Shown: positions 12,396-20,111, counted from the first letter of the stretch. The stretch: 22,621 nucleotides of DNA from Acidimicrobiia bacterium (GCA_013003515.1 JABDIW010000011.1:1-22621); one strand, 5' to 3'. The notes: generated from the sequence alone by a model not told the origin. Numbers and translations: made by a program.

Positions 12396-13060
12396 TAGCC
12401 CTCGTCCCCGGCCTCGTCGGCATCCCCGTCGGCGGACTCCTCTTCGCCCTCCAGGAGCTCCATGCCCTCCTCGAGCTCCTCGGGCACTTCCTCTTCCTCC
12501 TCGACCCTGGGAGCAACGACCGTCAGCAACGGTCGGTCCTCAGGATCGACGTAGGTCACACCCTCGATGGTGGGCAGATCGCCACGGGTGAGCGTGTCAC
12601 CGATGTAGAGATGCTCGATGGAGATTTCGATGCTCGACGGGATCTCGGTTGGCAGCGCCTCGATGAGAACGGTGTTGTCGATGGTCTCGACGACACCCTC
12701 GTCCTCGCGGACACCGGCCGGGGTGCCGACGTAGTCGATGCCGACCTCGGCCTGGATGGCGCGAGTCAGGTCGACGGTGATGAAGTCGAGGTGAGAGATG
12801 TCGCCACGCACCGGGTGACGCTGCACCTCGCGAGCGACGGTGAGAAGTGAGGATCCGTCGACGTCGAGGTCGATGATGGCGTTGAGACCGGCATCGGTGT
12901 GGAGAGCGGCATACAGGTCGCGACGGTTGACCGTCACCGACAGCGTCTCCTGGTCACGGCCGTACACGACGGCGGGAACGAGGTTCTCGCGGCGGAGTCG
13001 GCGAGCCGGCCGGGTCCCCGACACGACGCGCTTGGTTGCAGAAAGGGAAACTTGATCCAT
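12395..13060 (-). CDS. rplY: Large-subunit ribosomal protein bL25 (CTC/TL5 type)
   Basis: Binds 5S rRNA in the large subunit. 221 residues: an N-terminal L25 domain (about 1-95: ATKRVVSGTRPARRLRRENL, then VPAVVYGRD) and a C-terminal TL5/CTC beta domain (about 100-185: GTPAGVREDEGVVE, IEISIEHLYIGDTL). A strongly acidic Glu/Asp tail of some 35 residues follows, which is common in actinobacterial CTC proteins. ATG 13060 is preferred because the conserved domain begins there. An in-frame ATG at 13072 overlaps the probable -10 box. There is no Shine-Dalgarno, so a leaderless mRNA is likely. pth follows directly. Confidence 0.95.
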   Translation of the reverse strand: MDQVSLSATKRVVSGTRPARRLRRENLVPAVVYGRDQETLSVTVNRRDLYAALHTDAGLNAIIDLDVDGSSLLTVAREVQRHPVRGDISHLDFITVDLTRAIQAEVGIDYVGTPAGVREDEGVVETIDNTVLIEALPTEIPSSIEISIEHLYIGDTLTRGDLPTIEGVTYVDPEDRPLLTVVAPRVEEEEEVPEELEEGMELLEGEEESADGDADEAGDEG

Positions 13061-13070
13061 GAGGTCCGGC

Positions 13071-13100
13071 ATTATGGCGACTCGACACCGATAAGGCCAA
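13071..13100 (-). promoter_or_regulatory. Probable sigma-70-type promoter of rplY, near-leaderless
   Basis: On the minus strand, TTGGCC (13100-13095) and CATAAT (13076-13071) are separated by 18 bases, matching the -35/-10 consensus at 4/6 and 5/6. The -10 ends 10 bases before the rplY ATG, so the transcript would start about 0-4 bases before the start codon. It lies in the gap between yjbQ and rplY. Confidence 0.5.
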
Positions 13101-13115
13101 AAGCAACCGGCGCGT

Positions 13116-13523
13116 TCAGCCCTCGATGAACGAAACAACCACGGTTCGTTGCGGGTTGTCCTCGTTGGGGTCGATGAGGACGATCGATTGCCAGGTCCCG
13201 AGTGTCATTGCGCCGTCGACGACGGGCACCGTCACACTGGGGGCGACGAAGGCGGGAAGAACGTGGTCGGCGCCGTGCCCGGACGAGCCGTGACGGTGCC
13301 GGTAGAGGTCGTCGGCACGCGGCAGGAGCTCGTCTATCCGGTCCCAGAGATCGTCGACGCTGCCGGCTCCCGTCTCGATGACTGCCACACCGGCGGTGGC
13401 GTGAGGCACGAACACCGTCAACAGCCCGTCACCCCTTCCGTCGAGGAAGGCCGCCAGGTCCCGGGTGAGATCGACGGCAGCTCGGCGCCGCCCCGTGGAG
13501 ACAGTGAGGGTCTCGGTTACCAG
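13116..13523 (-). CDS. YjbQ family (UPF0047) protein
   Basis: About 135 residues of the YjbQ/UPF0047 family. Members have been reported to show weak thiamin-phosphate synthase activity; the physiological role is unclear. Visible motifs are LLTVFVPHATAGVAVIETGA, the His-rich YRHRHGSSGHGADHVLPAF, VPVVDGAMTLGTWQSIVL and DPNEDNPQRTVVVSF. The conserved segment starts at ETLTVSTG, immediately after the prs stop. The only start-like codon there is CTG 13523, overlapping the prs end by 7 bases, with GGGCGAG upstream. No ATG, GTG or TTG exists in frame until about 30 codons inside the domain. CTG initiation, or coupling to prs, is the simplest reading. Confidence 0.82.
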   Translation of the reverse strand: MVTETLTVSTGRRRAAVDLTRDLAAFLDGRGDGLLTVFVPHATAGVAVIETGAGSVDDLWDRIDELLPRADDLYRHRHGSSGHGADHVLPAFVAPSVTVPVVDGAMTLGTWQSIVLIDPNEDNPQRTVVVSFIEG

Positions 13524-14506
13524 ACGTTCTCGCCCTTGAAGATCTCCGACACCGAGCTGTCGGCGAAGATCGCCTCGACCACCCCGGCGAGGATCGGGCC
13601 GATCGACAAGACGGTGAGCTTGTCGAGGTCGCTGGCCGGTTCGGGAACCGGGAGGGTGTTGGTGATCACGACCTCCTCGATCGGGGCGTTCTTGAGTCGA
13701 TCGGCAGCAGGGTCGGACAGCACTCCGTGGGTGGCCAGGACCCGCACACTGGTGGCACCACCTGCCCTGAGCAGCTCGGCTGCCGCCACCACGGTGCCGG
13801 CGGTGTCGATCATGTCGTCCACGATGACGGCATCGCGACCTTCGACATCGCCGACCACCTGAAGGGCGGCGACCTGGTTCCGGGCGTCGGCGGCCCGGCG
13901 CTTGTGGACGAAGGCGACCTCTGTGTCGAGGTGCTCGAGGTGGCGGGCGTATTTCGATGCGAGCTTCACTCGTCCCGTGTCCGGGGACACGATGGTCGTC
14001 GGGCCCGTGAGCTTGTTCTCCAGATAGTCGACGAACACTGGCAAGGCGGTCACGTGATCGAACGGCTTGTCGATGAAGCCCTGGATCTGACCGGTGTGCA
14101 AGTCGACCGAAGCGATGCGATCGACCCCGGCCTTCACGAACAGGTCGCCAACGAGCCGGGCCGAGATCGGCTCCCGGGGGCGGCCCTTCTTGTCCTGTCG
14201 GGCGTAGCCGAAGAACGGAACGATGGCAGTGATGCGCTTGGCCGAAGCACGCTTGAGGGCGTCCACCATGATGAGTTGCTCCATCAGGTGGAAGTTCACC
14301 GGATAGGAGTGGCTCTGGATCACGAAGCAATCGGCGCCACGAACGGACTCGTTGAACCTGATGTAGATCTCGCCATTGGCGAAAACCGACCGCTCAACGC
14401 CGCCCAATTCGACGTCGAGAAGCTTGGCGACTTCTTCGGCGAGCGGCTCGTTGGCCGACCCGCTGAAGACGATGAGACGTTTCCGGCCCGGCAGTTCCGC
14501 ACTCAC
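13517..14506 (-). CDS. prs: Ribose-phosphate pyrophosphokinase
   Basis: Makes PRPP from ribose-5-phosphate and ATP for nucleotide, His and Trp synthesis. 329 residues, class I Prs length. Motifs: FSGSANEPLAEEVA (14-27), VFANGEIYIRFNESVRG (41-57), FFGYARQDKKGRPREPISA (98-116), the catalytic DLHTGQIQGFID (135-146) and the PRPP loop VIVDDMIDTAGT (227-238). The start is GTG 14506, overlapping the glmU stop as GTGA, with AAGGA upstream. The glmU-prs pair is conserved in many bacteria. PRPP and UDP-GlcNAc production are probably co-expressed. Confidence 0.98.
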   Translation of the reverse strand: MSAELPGRKRLIVFSGSANEPLAEEVAKLLDVELGGVERSVFANGEIYIRFNESVRGADCFVIQSHSYPVNFHLMEQLIMVDALKRASAKRITAIVPFFGYARQDKKGRPREPISARLVGDLFVKAGVDRIASVDLHTGQIQGFIDKPFDHVTALPVFVDYLENKLTGPTTIVSPDTGRVKLASKYARHLEHLDTEVAFVHKRRAADARNQVAALQVVGDVEGRDAVIVDDMIDTAGTVVAAAELLRAGGATSVRVLATHGVLSDPAADRLKNAPIEEVVITNTLPVPEPASDLDKLTVLSIGPILAGVVEAIFADSSVSEIFKGENVW

Positions 14507-15891
14507 TGCTGGTCCTTCTCCTTGGCCCGGTTCCTCCGTCGCTCAGCGTAGCCCTCGATCTCCTTCTGGTGCGAGCGAGCAACTCCGAGCGAACCAGGCG
14601 ACACGTCGCGAGAGATCACAGAGCCGGCACCGGTCCAGGCGTCGTCACCGATCTCGACCGGAGCGATGAGAACGTTGTCCGAGCCGATCTTCACCCGATC
14701 ACCGATGACGGTGCGGTGTTTCTGGTACCCGTCGTAGTTGGCAGTGATCGTGCCGGCACCCACGTTGGCGTCGGCGCCGATCGAGGCATCGCCGATGTAC
14801 GAGAGGTGAGGCACCTTGGCGCCGGGACCCAGATCGGTCTCCTTGATCTCCACGAAGGTCCCCGCCTTGGACCCTTCGCCGAGCCGGGTGCCGGGTCGGA
14901 GGCTGGCGTAGGGGCCGATCGTGACGTTCGAGGCGACCTCGACGGACCGGAGCACCGAGTACCAGACCCGGCAGTCCGACCCGATGTTGGAGTCTGCGAT
15001 GAACGTCGACGGCCCCAGGGAGGTGCCGCTGCCGATGACCGAAGCCCCGGTGACGTGGGTGTCGGGGTGGATGACGACACCGGGAGCGAGCTCGACATCG
15101 GCGTCGAGATACACCCGGGCCGGGTCGGTCATCGCCACTCCTTCTTCCATCCACTTGCGGTTGATGCGGCCCCGCAAGGCGGACGCAGCCTCGGCGAGCT
15201 GGGCGTGGGAGTTGACTCCGAGTCCTTCTGCAGCGTGGGTCGCCATCGCAGCCACACGCTTGCCGTCGCCGTTCAGGAGGGCGACGGCGTCCGTCAGGTA
15301 GAACTCGCCCTGGGCGTTGTGCGGCTCGATGCGCTGGAGGAGCTCGGCCAGCCCCGCGGCGCTGAAGGCGTACACCGACGTGTTGACTTCGTCGATGGCG
15401 AGAAGCTCGGGGGTTGCGTCACGTTGCTCGACGATGGCCGCAACCATCCCGTCGTGGTCGCGCACGACGCGGCCGTACCCATGCGGGTCGGGTGCGTGGA
15501 CGGTGAGCACCGTGGCCGAGGCGCCGGCGGCGCGATGGGTCTCGATGAGGTCGGACACGGTCTCTGCGGTGATGAGCGGCATGTCGCCAGGGAGAACCAG
15601 AACGACGTCGTCGTCACCGAGGTCGAGGCCACTGATTCCGACGGCTGCAGCGTGACCAGTGCCCAGCTGCTCGGTCTGTTCCACGGCCACGACGCCGGCC
15701 GGGAGCAGGGCGGCAACCTCCGGGGCTCGGTACCCGACGACGACTGCGGTGTCCTCCACCGCCGCTTTGACCAGCGTGTCGAGCATCCACGACACGAGCG
15801 GCCGACCGGCCGCTTCATGCAGGACCTTGGGCAACTCGGACTTCATCCGGGTGCCCTTGCCGGCCGCCAGGATCACGGCCTTCACGCCCAT
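14503..15891 (-). CDS. glmU: Bifunctional N-acetylglucosamine-1-P uridyltransferase / GlcN-1-P acetyltransferase
   Basis: Makes UDP-GlcNAc, the precursor for peptidoglycan and cell-wall glycans. 462 residues. The N-terminal uridyltransferase carries the LAAGKGTRM signature (8-16) with PK at 21-22. The C-terminal left-handed beta-helix acetyltransferase shows hexapeptide repeats from about residue 250, including TFVEIKETDLGPGAKVPHLSY and GAGTITANYDGYQKHRTVIG. The start is ATG 15891, 29 bases after the tRNA-Gln 3' end, with AGAGG at a seven-base spacing. The frame stays open upstream through the tRNA, but that is not coding. Confidence 0.98.
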   Translation of the reverse strand: MGVKAVILAAGKGTRMKSELPKVLHEAAGRPLVSWMLDTLVKAAVEDTAVVVGYRAPEVAALLPAGVVAVEQTEQLGTGHAAAVGISGLDLGDDDVVLVLPGDMPLITAETVSDLIETHRAAGASATVLTVHAPDPHGYGRVVRDHDGMVAAIVEQRDATPELLAIDEVNTSVYAFSAAGLAELLQRIEPHNAQGEFYLTDAVALLNGDGKRVAAMATHAAEGLGVNSHAQLAEAASALRGRINRKWMEEGVAMTDPARVYLDADVELAPGVVIHPDTHVTGASVIGSGTSLGPSTFIADSNIGSDCRVWYSVLRSVEVASNVTIGPYASLRPGTRLGEGSKAGTFVEIKETDLGPGAKVPHLSYIGDASIGADANVGAGTITANYDGYQKHRTVIGDRVKIGSDNVLIAPVEIGDDAWTGAGSVISRDVSPGSLGVARSHQKEIEGYAERRRNRAKEKDQQ

Positions 15892-15920
15892 GTATCGCCT
15901 CTCGTCTCTCGCCGGGACGT

Positions 15921-15995
15921 TGGCTGGGGGGCCAGGACTCGAACCCGGACTGAGTGGACCAAAACCACTAGTGCTGCCACTTACACCACCCCCCA
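15921..15995 (-). tRNA. tRNA-Gln (anticodon UUG)
   Basis: 75 bases on the minus strand including an encoded CCA tail (15923-15921). The acceptor stem TGGGGGG (15995-15989) pairs with CCCCCCA before the discriminator G. The anticodon arm AGTGG/CCACT encloses loop TTTTGGT, giving anticodon TTG. The T arm contains GGGTTCGAGTCC. It sits 38 bases after the ispE stop and 29 bases before glmU, so it can be transcribed with these protein genes and excised by RNase P and 3' processing. Confidence 0.95.
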
Positions 15996-16033
15996 ATTCG
16001 GGGATCGGTGATCGAGTGTACCGCCGACGGGAT

Positions 16034-16867
16034 TCATCGCTCGATGGCCCAGCCACGGTCCATCAGAGTGCACCCGATCGCAAGCCGCGCGCCCACGGGG
16101 ACGTCATCACAGGCTGATGCGGCCTCGTCCCAATCGGTGAAGTACGCGAAGAGCGACGAACCGCTGCCTGACATCGCGACCGGTCGCCCCCACCTGCTCT
16201 CGAGCTCCGAGCGCCAGTCGGCGACGCCCGGGGCAACGCTCACCGCCGCCCGGTAGAGGTCGTTGCGAAGCGGCCCCAGGTCACGCAACGGGGGCGGGAG
16301 CGCAGAGCCACCGATCGACGGCGGATCACCAGGACCGAGCCCGTCGAACGCTGCGAACACCGCAGCCGTCGACAACTCCAGTGGAGGGACGACGACACCG
16401 AGAGCAAACCCGCCAAGGGGATCGAGAGACTCGACCACCTCGCCACGACCCGAGACGATGGCGCTGCCACCAACCAGGCAGAACGGAACATCCGAGCCGA
16501 TGCCCGGCGCGATCCTGGCCAGAACCGAGCGGTCCATGCCATATCGCTCCCCACCGAGGCCGAGTGCGGCAGCCGCATCCGCAGATCCCCCGGCGAGACC
16601 GGCACGGGTCGGGATTCGCTTGGTGAGCCGAACACCCGTGGGCGGGCCGCCGGCGGCTTCGCTCACCGCCTCGAGGGCGGCCAACGCCAGGTTGGTGTGG
16701 TCGGTGGGCACTCCGGAGACATCGACCTCCACGCCGTGATCGATCAGCTCCACCGTGTCGTGCAGGTCGATCGACTGGCTGAGAGAGGACAGCTCGTGGA
16801 AGCCGTCGCTGCGCACTCCCCCGACGCGCAGCGCCAGGTTCACCTTGGCGAAGGCACGCGCTCTCAC
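16034..16867 (-). CDS. ispE: 4-diphosphocytidyl-2-C-methyl-D-erythritol kinase
   Basis: GHMP-family kinase phosphorylating CDP-methylerythritol in the MEP isoprenoid pathway. 277 residues from GTG 16867, which overlaps the rsmA stop as GTGA. Motifs: AFAKVNLALRVGG with catalytic Lys8, the ATP loop PTRAGLAGGSADAAAAL (86-102) with Asp97, and the C-terminal MSGSGSSLFAYF glycine-rich motif. rsmA-ispE adjacency is a common actinobacterial pairing. The frame remains open to 16936 over the rsmA end but is not conserved there. Confidence 0.96.
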   Translation of the reverse strand: MRARAFAKVNLALRVGGVRSDGFHELSSLSQSIDLHDTVELIDHGVEVDVSGVPTDHTNLALAALEAVSEAAGGPPTGVRLTKRIPTRAGLAGGSADAAAALGLGGERYGMDRSVLARIAPGIGSDVPFCLVGGSAIVSGRGEVVESLDPLGGFALGVVVPPLELSTAAVFAAFDGLGPGDPPSIGGSALPPPLRDLGPLRNDLYRAAVSVAPGVADWRSELESRWGRPVAMSGSGSSLFAYFTDWDEAASACDDVPVGARLAIGCTLMDRGWAIER

Positions 16868-17661
16868 GAGGCCACCGCGGCGATTCGGAGGAAATCGTCG
16901 GGCGACAGCTCCTCGGCGCGCTGGGTTGAGCGGCACCCTGCCGACTCGAGCACTTCCACCGGGTTGTCGAGGACCCCGGCGAGGGATCGGCGCAGCATCT
17001 TGCGCCGCTGTCCGAACGCGACCCGAGCGAGCCCGACTGCGTCGGGAGCATCAGGATGCGGCTCGGTGCGTTCGATGACAACGACCGCCGACGCGACATC
17101 GGGTTTGGGGATGAACACGTCTCGGGGGACGGTGAACGCCCGGTGGCTGCTCCCGTACAGCGAAACGATCACCGACGGCAGCCCGTACACGCGACTCCCC
17201 GGGCTTGCGGTGAGGCGATCGGCAACCTCCTTCTGCACCATGACGACGAGACGGGCAACCGATGGTGCGCGCTGGAGAACGTCGAGCACGATGCCGGTCC
17301 CGACGTTGTAGGGAAGATTGGCGACAAGCACCCAGCTGCCTCCGGCCAGGTCGTCGACGAGGCTCTCGGTTGCATCCTCGAAGCGGAACTCGGCTCCGGG
17401 AGCGACATCCTCGAGGATGGGGCGCAGTCGCTCATCGATCTCATAGGCAACGACACGGGCGCCGGTGGCGAGCAGCGCCTCGGTGAGAGCGCCGGTGCCG
17501 GCGCCGACTTCCACCACCTGGTCGCCGACACCGACGGCGGCAACACGCACGATTCGGTCGATGAGCTGTGGGTCGGCCAGGAAGTTCTGCCCGAGCCGCT
17601 GGTCGGGCTTGAGCCCATGGGACTCGAGGAGCTCCCGAATCCGACCCCTCCCCTGTGTCAT
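16864..17661 (-). CDS. rsmA: 16S rRNA (adenine1518-N6/adenine1519-N6)-dimethyltransferase
   Basis: KsgA/RsmA dimethylates two adjacent adenines near the 3' end of 16S rRNA as a late ribosome-assembly check. 265 residues. LGQNFLADPQLIDRIV (24-39), SAM-binding EVGAGTGALT (51-60) and the NLPY catalytic motif (115-118) are visible, with the C-terminal head domain RRKMLRRSLAGVL. Start ATG 17661 overlaps the tatD stop as ATGA; no strong ribosome site, so coupling is likely. The open frame upstream is antisense-like. Confidence 0.97.
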   Translation of the reverse strand: MTQGRGRIRELLESHGLKPDQRLGQNFLADPQLIDRIVRVAAVGVGDQVVEVGAGTGALTEALLATGARVVAYEIDERLRPILEDVAPGAEFRFEDATESLVDDLAGGSWVLVANLPYNVGTGIVLDVLQRAPSVARLVVMVQKEVADRLTASPGSRVYGLPSVIVSLYGSSHRAFTVPRDVFIPKPDVASAVVVIERTEPHPDAPDAVGLARVAFGQRRKMLRRSLAGVLDNPVEVLESAGCRSTQRAEELSPDDFLRIAAVAS

Positions 17662-18407
17662 CGCCCGAAGACCGAAGCGGCAACAGCGGAAGTCGAGACC
17701 GCGACCTCTGCCGGCTCGACGCCCCACACGTCGGCGAGTGCCATCCCGACGCGGACCACGTTGGCGGGCTCGTTGGGCTCGTGACGATTGGGGGGTGGCG
17801 TCAGGTACGGCGTGTCGGTCTCCACCATGGTCGACTCCGGGGGAGCCTCTGCTGCTGCATAGCGGACGGTGTCTCCGGTGGGGTACGTGATCGGCCCGGC
17901 GAACGAGAACGTCACCCCGAGCTCGCGGAATCGCTTGGTCCACCGCGGCCCTCCGGTCCAGCAGTGCAGGATGGCGGAGGCGCCGAGACCGGCGCCCTCG
18001 AGTTCGGCGTGAACGTCGGTGAAGGCGTCCCGGCAATGGATGATGATGGGTTTGTCGAGCTCGGCAGCCAGCGAGAGCTGGGCGCGAAAGGCACCGAGCT
18101 GGTCCTCGCGAGGGGCCAGGTTGCGGTAGTAGTCGAGCCCGCACTCCCCAATGGCATCGGCGTTCTCCGCCAGCTCTGCGATCCGGTCCCCAGCGCGGCC
18201 CCATGCCGACGCTTCGTGGGGGTGCAGTCCCGCCGACCACAAGACCGTGTCGTGACGCCGGGCGAGAACGGCTGCGCTCTCCGAGGTTGCGAGGTCGATG
18301 CCGGGGCACATGACCCAGTCCACGCCCGACTCGTGAGCCCTGGCGAGCAGGGCATCGGGCTCCGGCGTCACCTGGAGGTGACAGTGCGAGTCGACCCAGC
18401 CGCTCAC
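17658..18407 (-). CDS. tatD: TatD family metal-dependent hydrolase (DNase-like)
   Basis: TIM-barrel amidohydrolase-fold metalloenzyme; TatD proteins act as 3'-5' DNases and in D-aminoacyl quality control in some species. 249 residues. Metal ligands: DSHCHL (His8, His10), Glu in GECGLDYY, His in IIIHCRDAF, His in ILHCWTGG and Asp in ETDTPYL. Start GTG 18407 overlaps the metG stop as GTGA and has AGAAGG five bases upstream. Order metG-tatD-rsmA-ispE is widely conserved. Frame upstream of 18407 overlaps metG and is not coding. Confidence 0.96.
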   Translation of the reverse strand: MSGWVDSHCHLQVTPEPDALLARAHESGVDWVMCPGIDLATSESAAVLARRHDTVLWSAGLHPHEASAWGRAGDRIAELAENADAIGECGLDYYRNLAPREDQLGAFRAQLSLAAELDKPIIIHCRDAFTDVHAELEGAGLGASAILHCWTGGPRWTKRFRELGVTFSFAGPITYPTGDTVRYAAAEAPPESTMVETDTPYLTPPPNRHEPNEPANVVRVGMALADVWGVEPAEVAVSTSAVAASVFGR

Positions 18408-20023
18408 TCGACCTTCTGGAACAGGGGCACGGCTTCTCCCAGCGCCGTGCCGGGCGAGACCTGGGGCCGCCCCCACGACGTGTCGGAGACGCCCAGCATG
18501 TCGCGAACGGACCCCGACGTGAACGGGAGATACGGGGCCAGGGCAGAGTTGACAGCCCCGATCGCCTGCAAGGCGACGAACAGCGTCGTTCCTGTCCTCT
18601 CCGGATCGGTCTTCGCCGTCTTCCATGGCTCCCGGCTGGAGAGGTAGGTGTTGGCCTCTTGCGCAGCAGCCATCGCTGTCGTCAACGCCTGCCGCAGCCG
18701 TACGGCATCGAAGTGGCCCGCCGCCTCGACCAGGGCGGCATCGATGGCGGCAAGCAGGCTCTCGTCCTCGGAATCCAGCTCGCCGGGCTCCGGAACCGTG
18801 CCGCCGAAGTAGCGGTGGGTCATGGCGACGACACGATTCACGAGGTTCCCCCAGGTGGCCACCAGCTCCTCGTTGATGCGCCGACCCAGCTCATCTTCGG
18901 TGAGGTCGACATCGGCGCTCTCGGGGAGGATGGCGGCAATCGCGTACCGGAGGGCATCAGGCTCATAGGTCTCGAGGGCCTCCCCGATCGTGATGCCGAC
19001 ACCGCGACTCGCCGATGCCTGCGATCCGCGGAACGTCACGAAATTGTTGGCGGGCACGTCGGTGGGCAGGTTGAGGCCTCCGTAGCCCATCAGGATCGAG
19101 GGCCAGATGATCGTATGGAATGGCACGTTGTCTTTGCCGATGAAGTAGACGCTCTCGGCGTTGGGGTCTTCCCACCACGCCCGCCAGGCGTCGGGATCAC
19201 CCTGCCGCGTCGCCCACTCCTTGGACGCAGACAGGTACCCGATGACGGCATCGAACCAGACGTAGATGCGCTTTCCCGGACCCAGATCATCGATGGGGAT
19301 CTCAACGCCCCAGTCGATGTCACGGGTGATGGCCCGATCGTGGAGTCCCTCATCGAGCCAGCCCAGGGAGAAGTTGAGGACGTGCTTCCGCCAGCCCTCA
19401 CGGCTCTCCAGCCACTCGCGAAGCCGCTCGGCGAATGCCGACAGCCTCAAGAAGAAGTGCTCGGTCTCCCTCTGCTCCGGAGTGGCCCCGGTGAGCTTGG
19501 AGCGCGGATCGATGAGGTCGACGGGGTCCAGAGTGCGGCCGCAGTTGTCGCATTGGTCACCCCTGGCGTCGGTGTAGTCGCAGTGCGGGCAGGTGCCTTC
19601 GACATAACGATCGGGAAGGAAGCGCTCGACCGAGGGATCGAACATCTGACTGGTGATCCGCTTGTCGATGTAGCCGTTCTCATACAGGCGCATGAACATG
19701 TCCCGGGTGACGGCGTGATGATTCTCGGTACCCGTCGACGTGAACAGATCCCAGCTGAAACCGAGCTTCTCCCAGTGGTCGAGGAACTCTCCGTGGTACC
19801 GATCCACGATCTCCTGGGGAGTGACGCCCTCTTCATCGGCGCGGACGGTGATCGGCGTGCCGTGAACGTCGGAGCCCGAGACCATGAGAACGTCGTTGCC
19901 GGCAGATCGCTGGTAGCGGGCGTAGATGTCCGCAGGCAGGTAGGCCCCGGCGAGATGGCCGAGGTGGCGTGAGCCGGACGCGTACGGCCAGGCAACGGCG
20001 ACGAGGATCGTTCTGCGCGACAT
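18404..20023 (-). CDS. metG: Methionyl-tRNA synthetase with a degenerate KMSKS loop
   Basis: Class I synthetase charging Met onto tRNA-Met. 539 residues. The N terminus AWPYASGSRHLGHLAGAYLP contains the HIGH motif as HLGH (20-23). A connective-peptide zinc knuckle is present: CPHC (145-148) and CDNC (158-161). YFIGKDNVPFHTIIWP (293-308) is typical. Where KMSKS is expected, the sequence is FRGSQASASRGVGI: QASAS at 335-339 (codons 19021-19007), lacking both lysines. The rest is intact and it is the only MetRS in the window. The helical anticodon-binding domain follows; no C-terminal EMAP-type extension is seen. Start ATG 20023 lacks a Shine-Dalgarno and has a TANNNT box just upstream. Confidence 0.97.
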   Translation of the reverse strand: MSRRTILVAVAWPYASGSRHLGHLAGAYLPADIYARYQRSAGNDVLMVSGSDVHGTPITVRADEEGVTPQEIVDRYHGEFLDHWEKLGFSWDLFTSTGTENHHAVTRDMFMRLYENGYIDKRITSQMFDPSVERFLPDRYVEGTCPHCDYTDARGDQCDNCGRTLDPVDLIDPRSKLTGATPEQRETEHFFLRLSAFAERLREWLESREGWRKHVLNFSLGWLDEGLHDRAITRDIDWGVEIPIDDLGPGKRIYVWFDAVIGYLSASKEWATRQGDPDAWRAWWEDPNAESVYFIGKDNVPFHTIIWPSILMGYGGLNLPTDVPANNFVTFRGSQASASRGVGITIGEALETYEPDALRYAIAAILPESADVDLTEDELGRRINEELVATWGNLVNRVVAMTHRYFGGTVPEPGELDSEDESLLAAIDAALVEAAGHFDAVRLRQALTTAMAAAQEANTYLSSREPWKTAKTDPERTGTTLFVALQAIGAVNSALAPYLPFTSGSVRDMLGVSDTSWGRPQVSPGTALGEAVPLFQKVE

Positions 20024-20030
20024 CGTGGCG

Positions 20031-20036
20031 ATGCTA
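20031..20036 (-). promoter_or_regulatory. Candidate -10 box for a leaderless metG transcript
   Basis: TAGCAT on the minus strand ends seven bases before the metG ATG and there is no Shine-Dalgarno, so transcription could begin at or next to the A of ATG. No convincing -35 hexamer lies 17-18 bases further up. Confidence 0.35.
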
Positions 20037-20080
20037 CCCAGTCACAGAATCCGCTCGGTCCCGACCACCGCTCTGCGTTA

Positions 20081-20098
20081 TGTCAACGACCATTGACA
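20081..20098. promoter_or_regulatory. Perfect palindromic operator candidate between metG and abrB
   Basis: TGTCAA and TTGACA are exact reverse complements separated by CGACCA. The second arm equals the canonical -35 hexamer on the plus strand, though no good -10 follows at 17 bases. The site lies in the divergent region, upstream of both metG and the AbrB-type gene, where a dimeric regulator could control one or both. Confidence 0.42.
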
Positions 20099-20105
20099 CC
20101 ATCTG

Positions 20106-20111
20106 TATGCT
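20106..20111 (+). promoter_or_regulatory. Weak -10 candidate for the AbrB-type gene
   Basis: TATGCT matches TANNNT and lies 61 bases before the GTG start. A -35 is not clear: TGTCAA at 20081 is 19 bases away. If correct, the palindrome at 20081-20098 would cover the -35 to -10 spacer. Confidence 0.25.

Noticed and set aside
20093..20098. TTGACA as a canonical -35 of the AbrB-type gene
   Set aside because: At 16-18 bases downstream the hexamers GCAGTA, CAGTAC and AGTACG are poor -10 boxes; the palindrome reading explains the site better.
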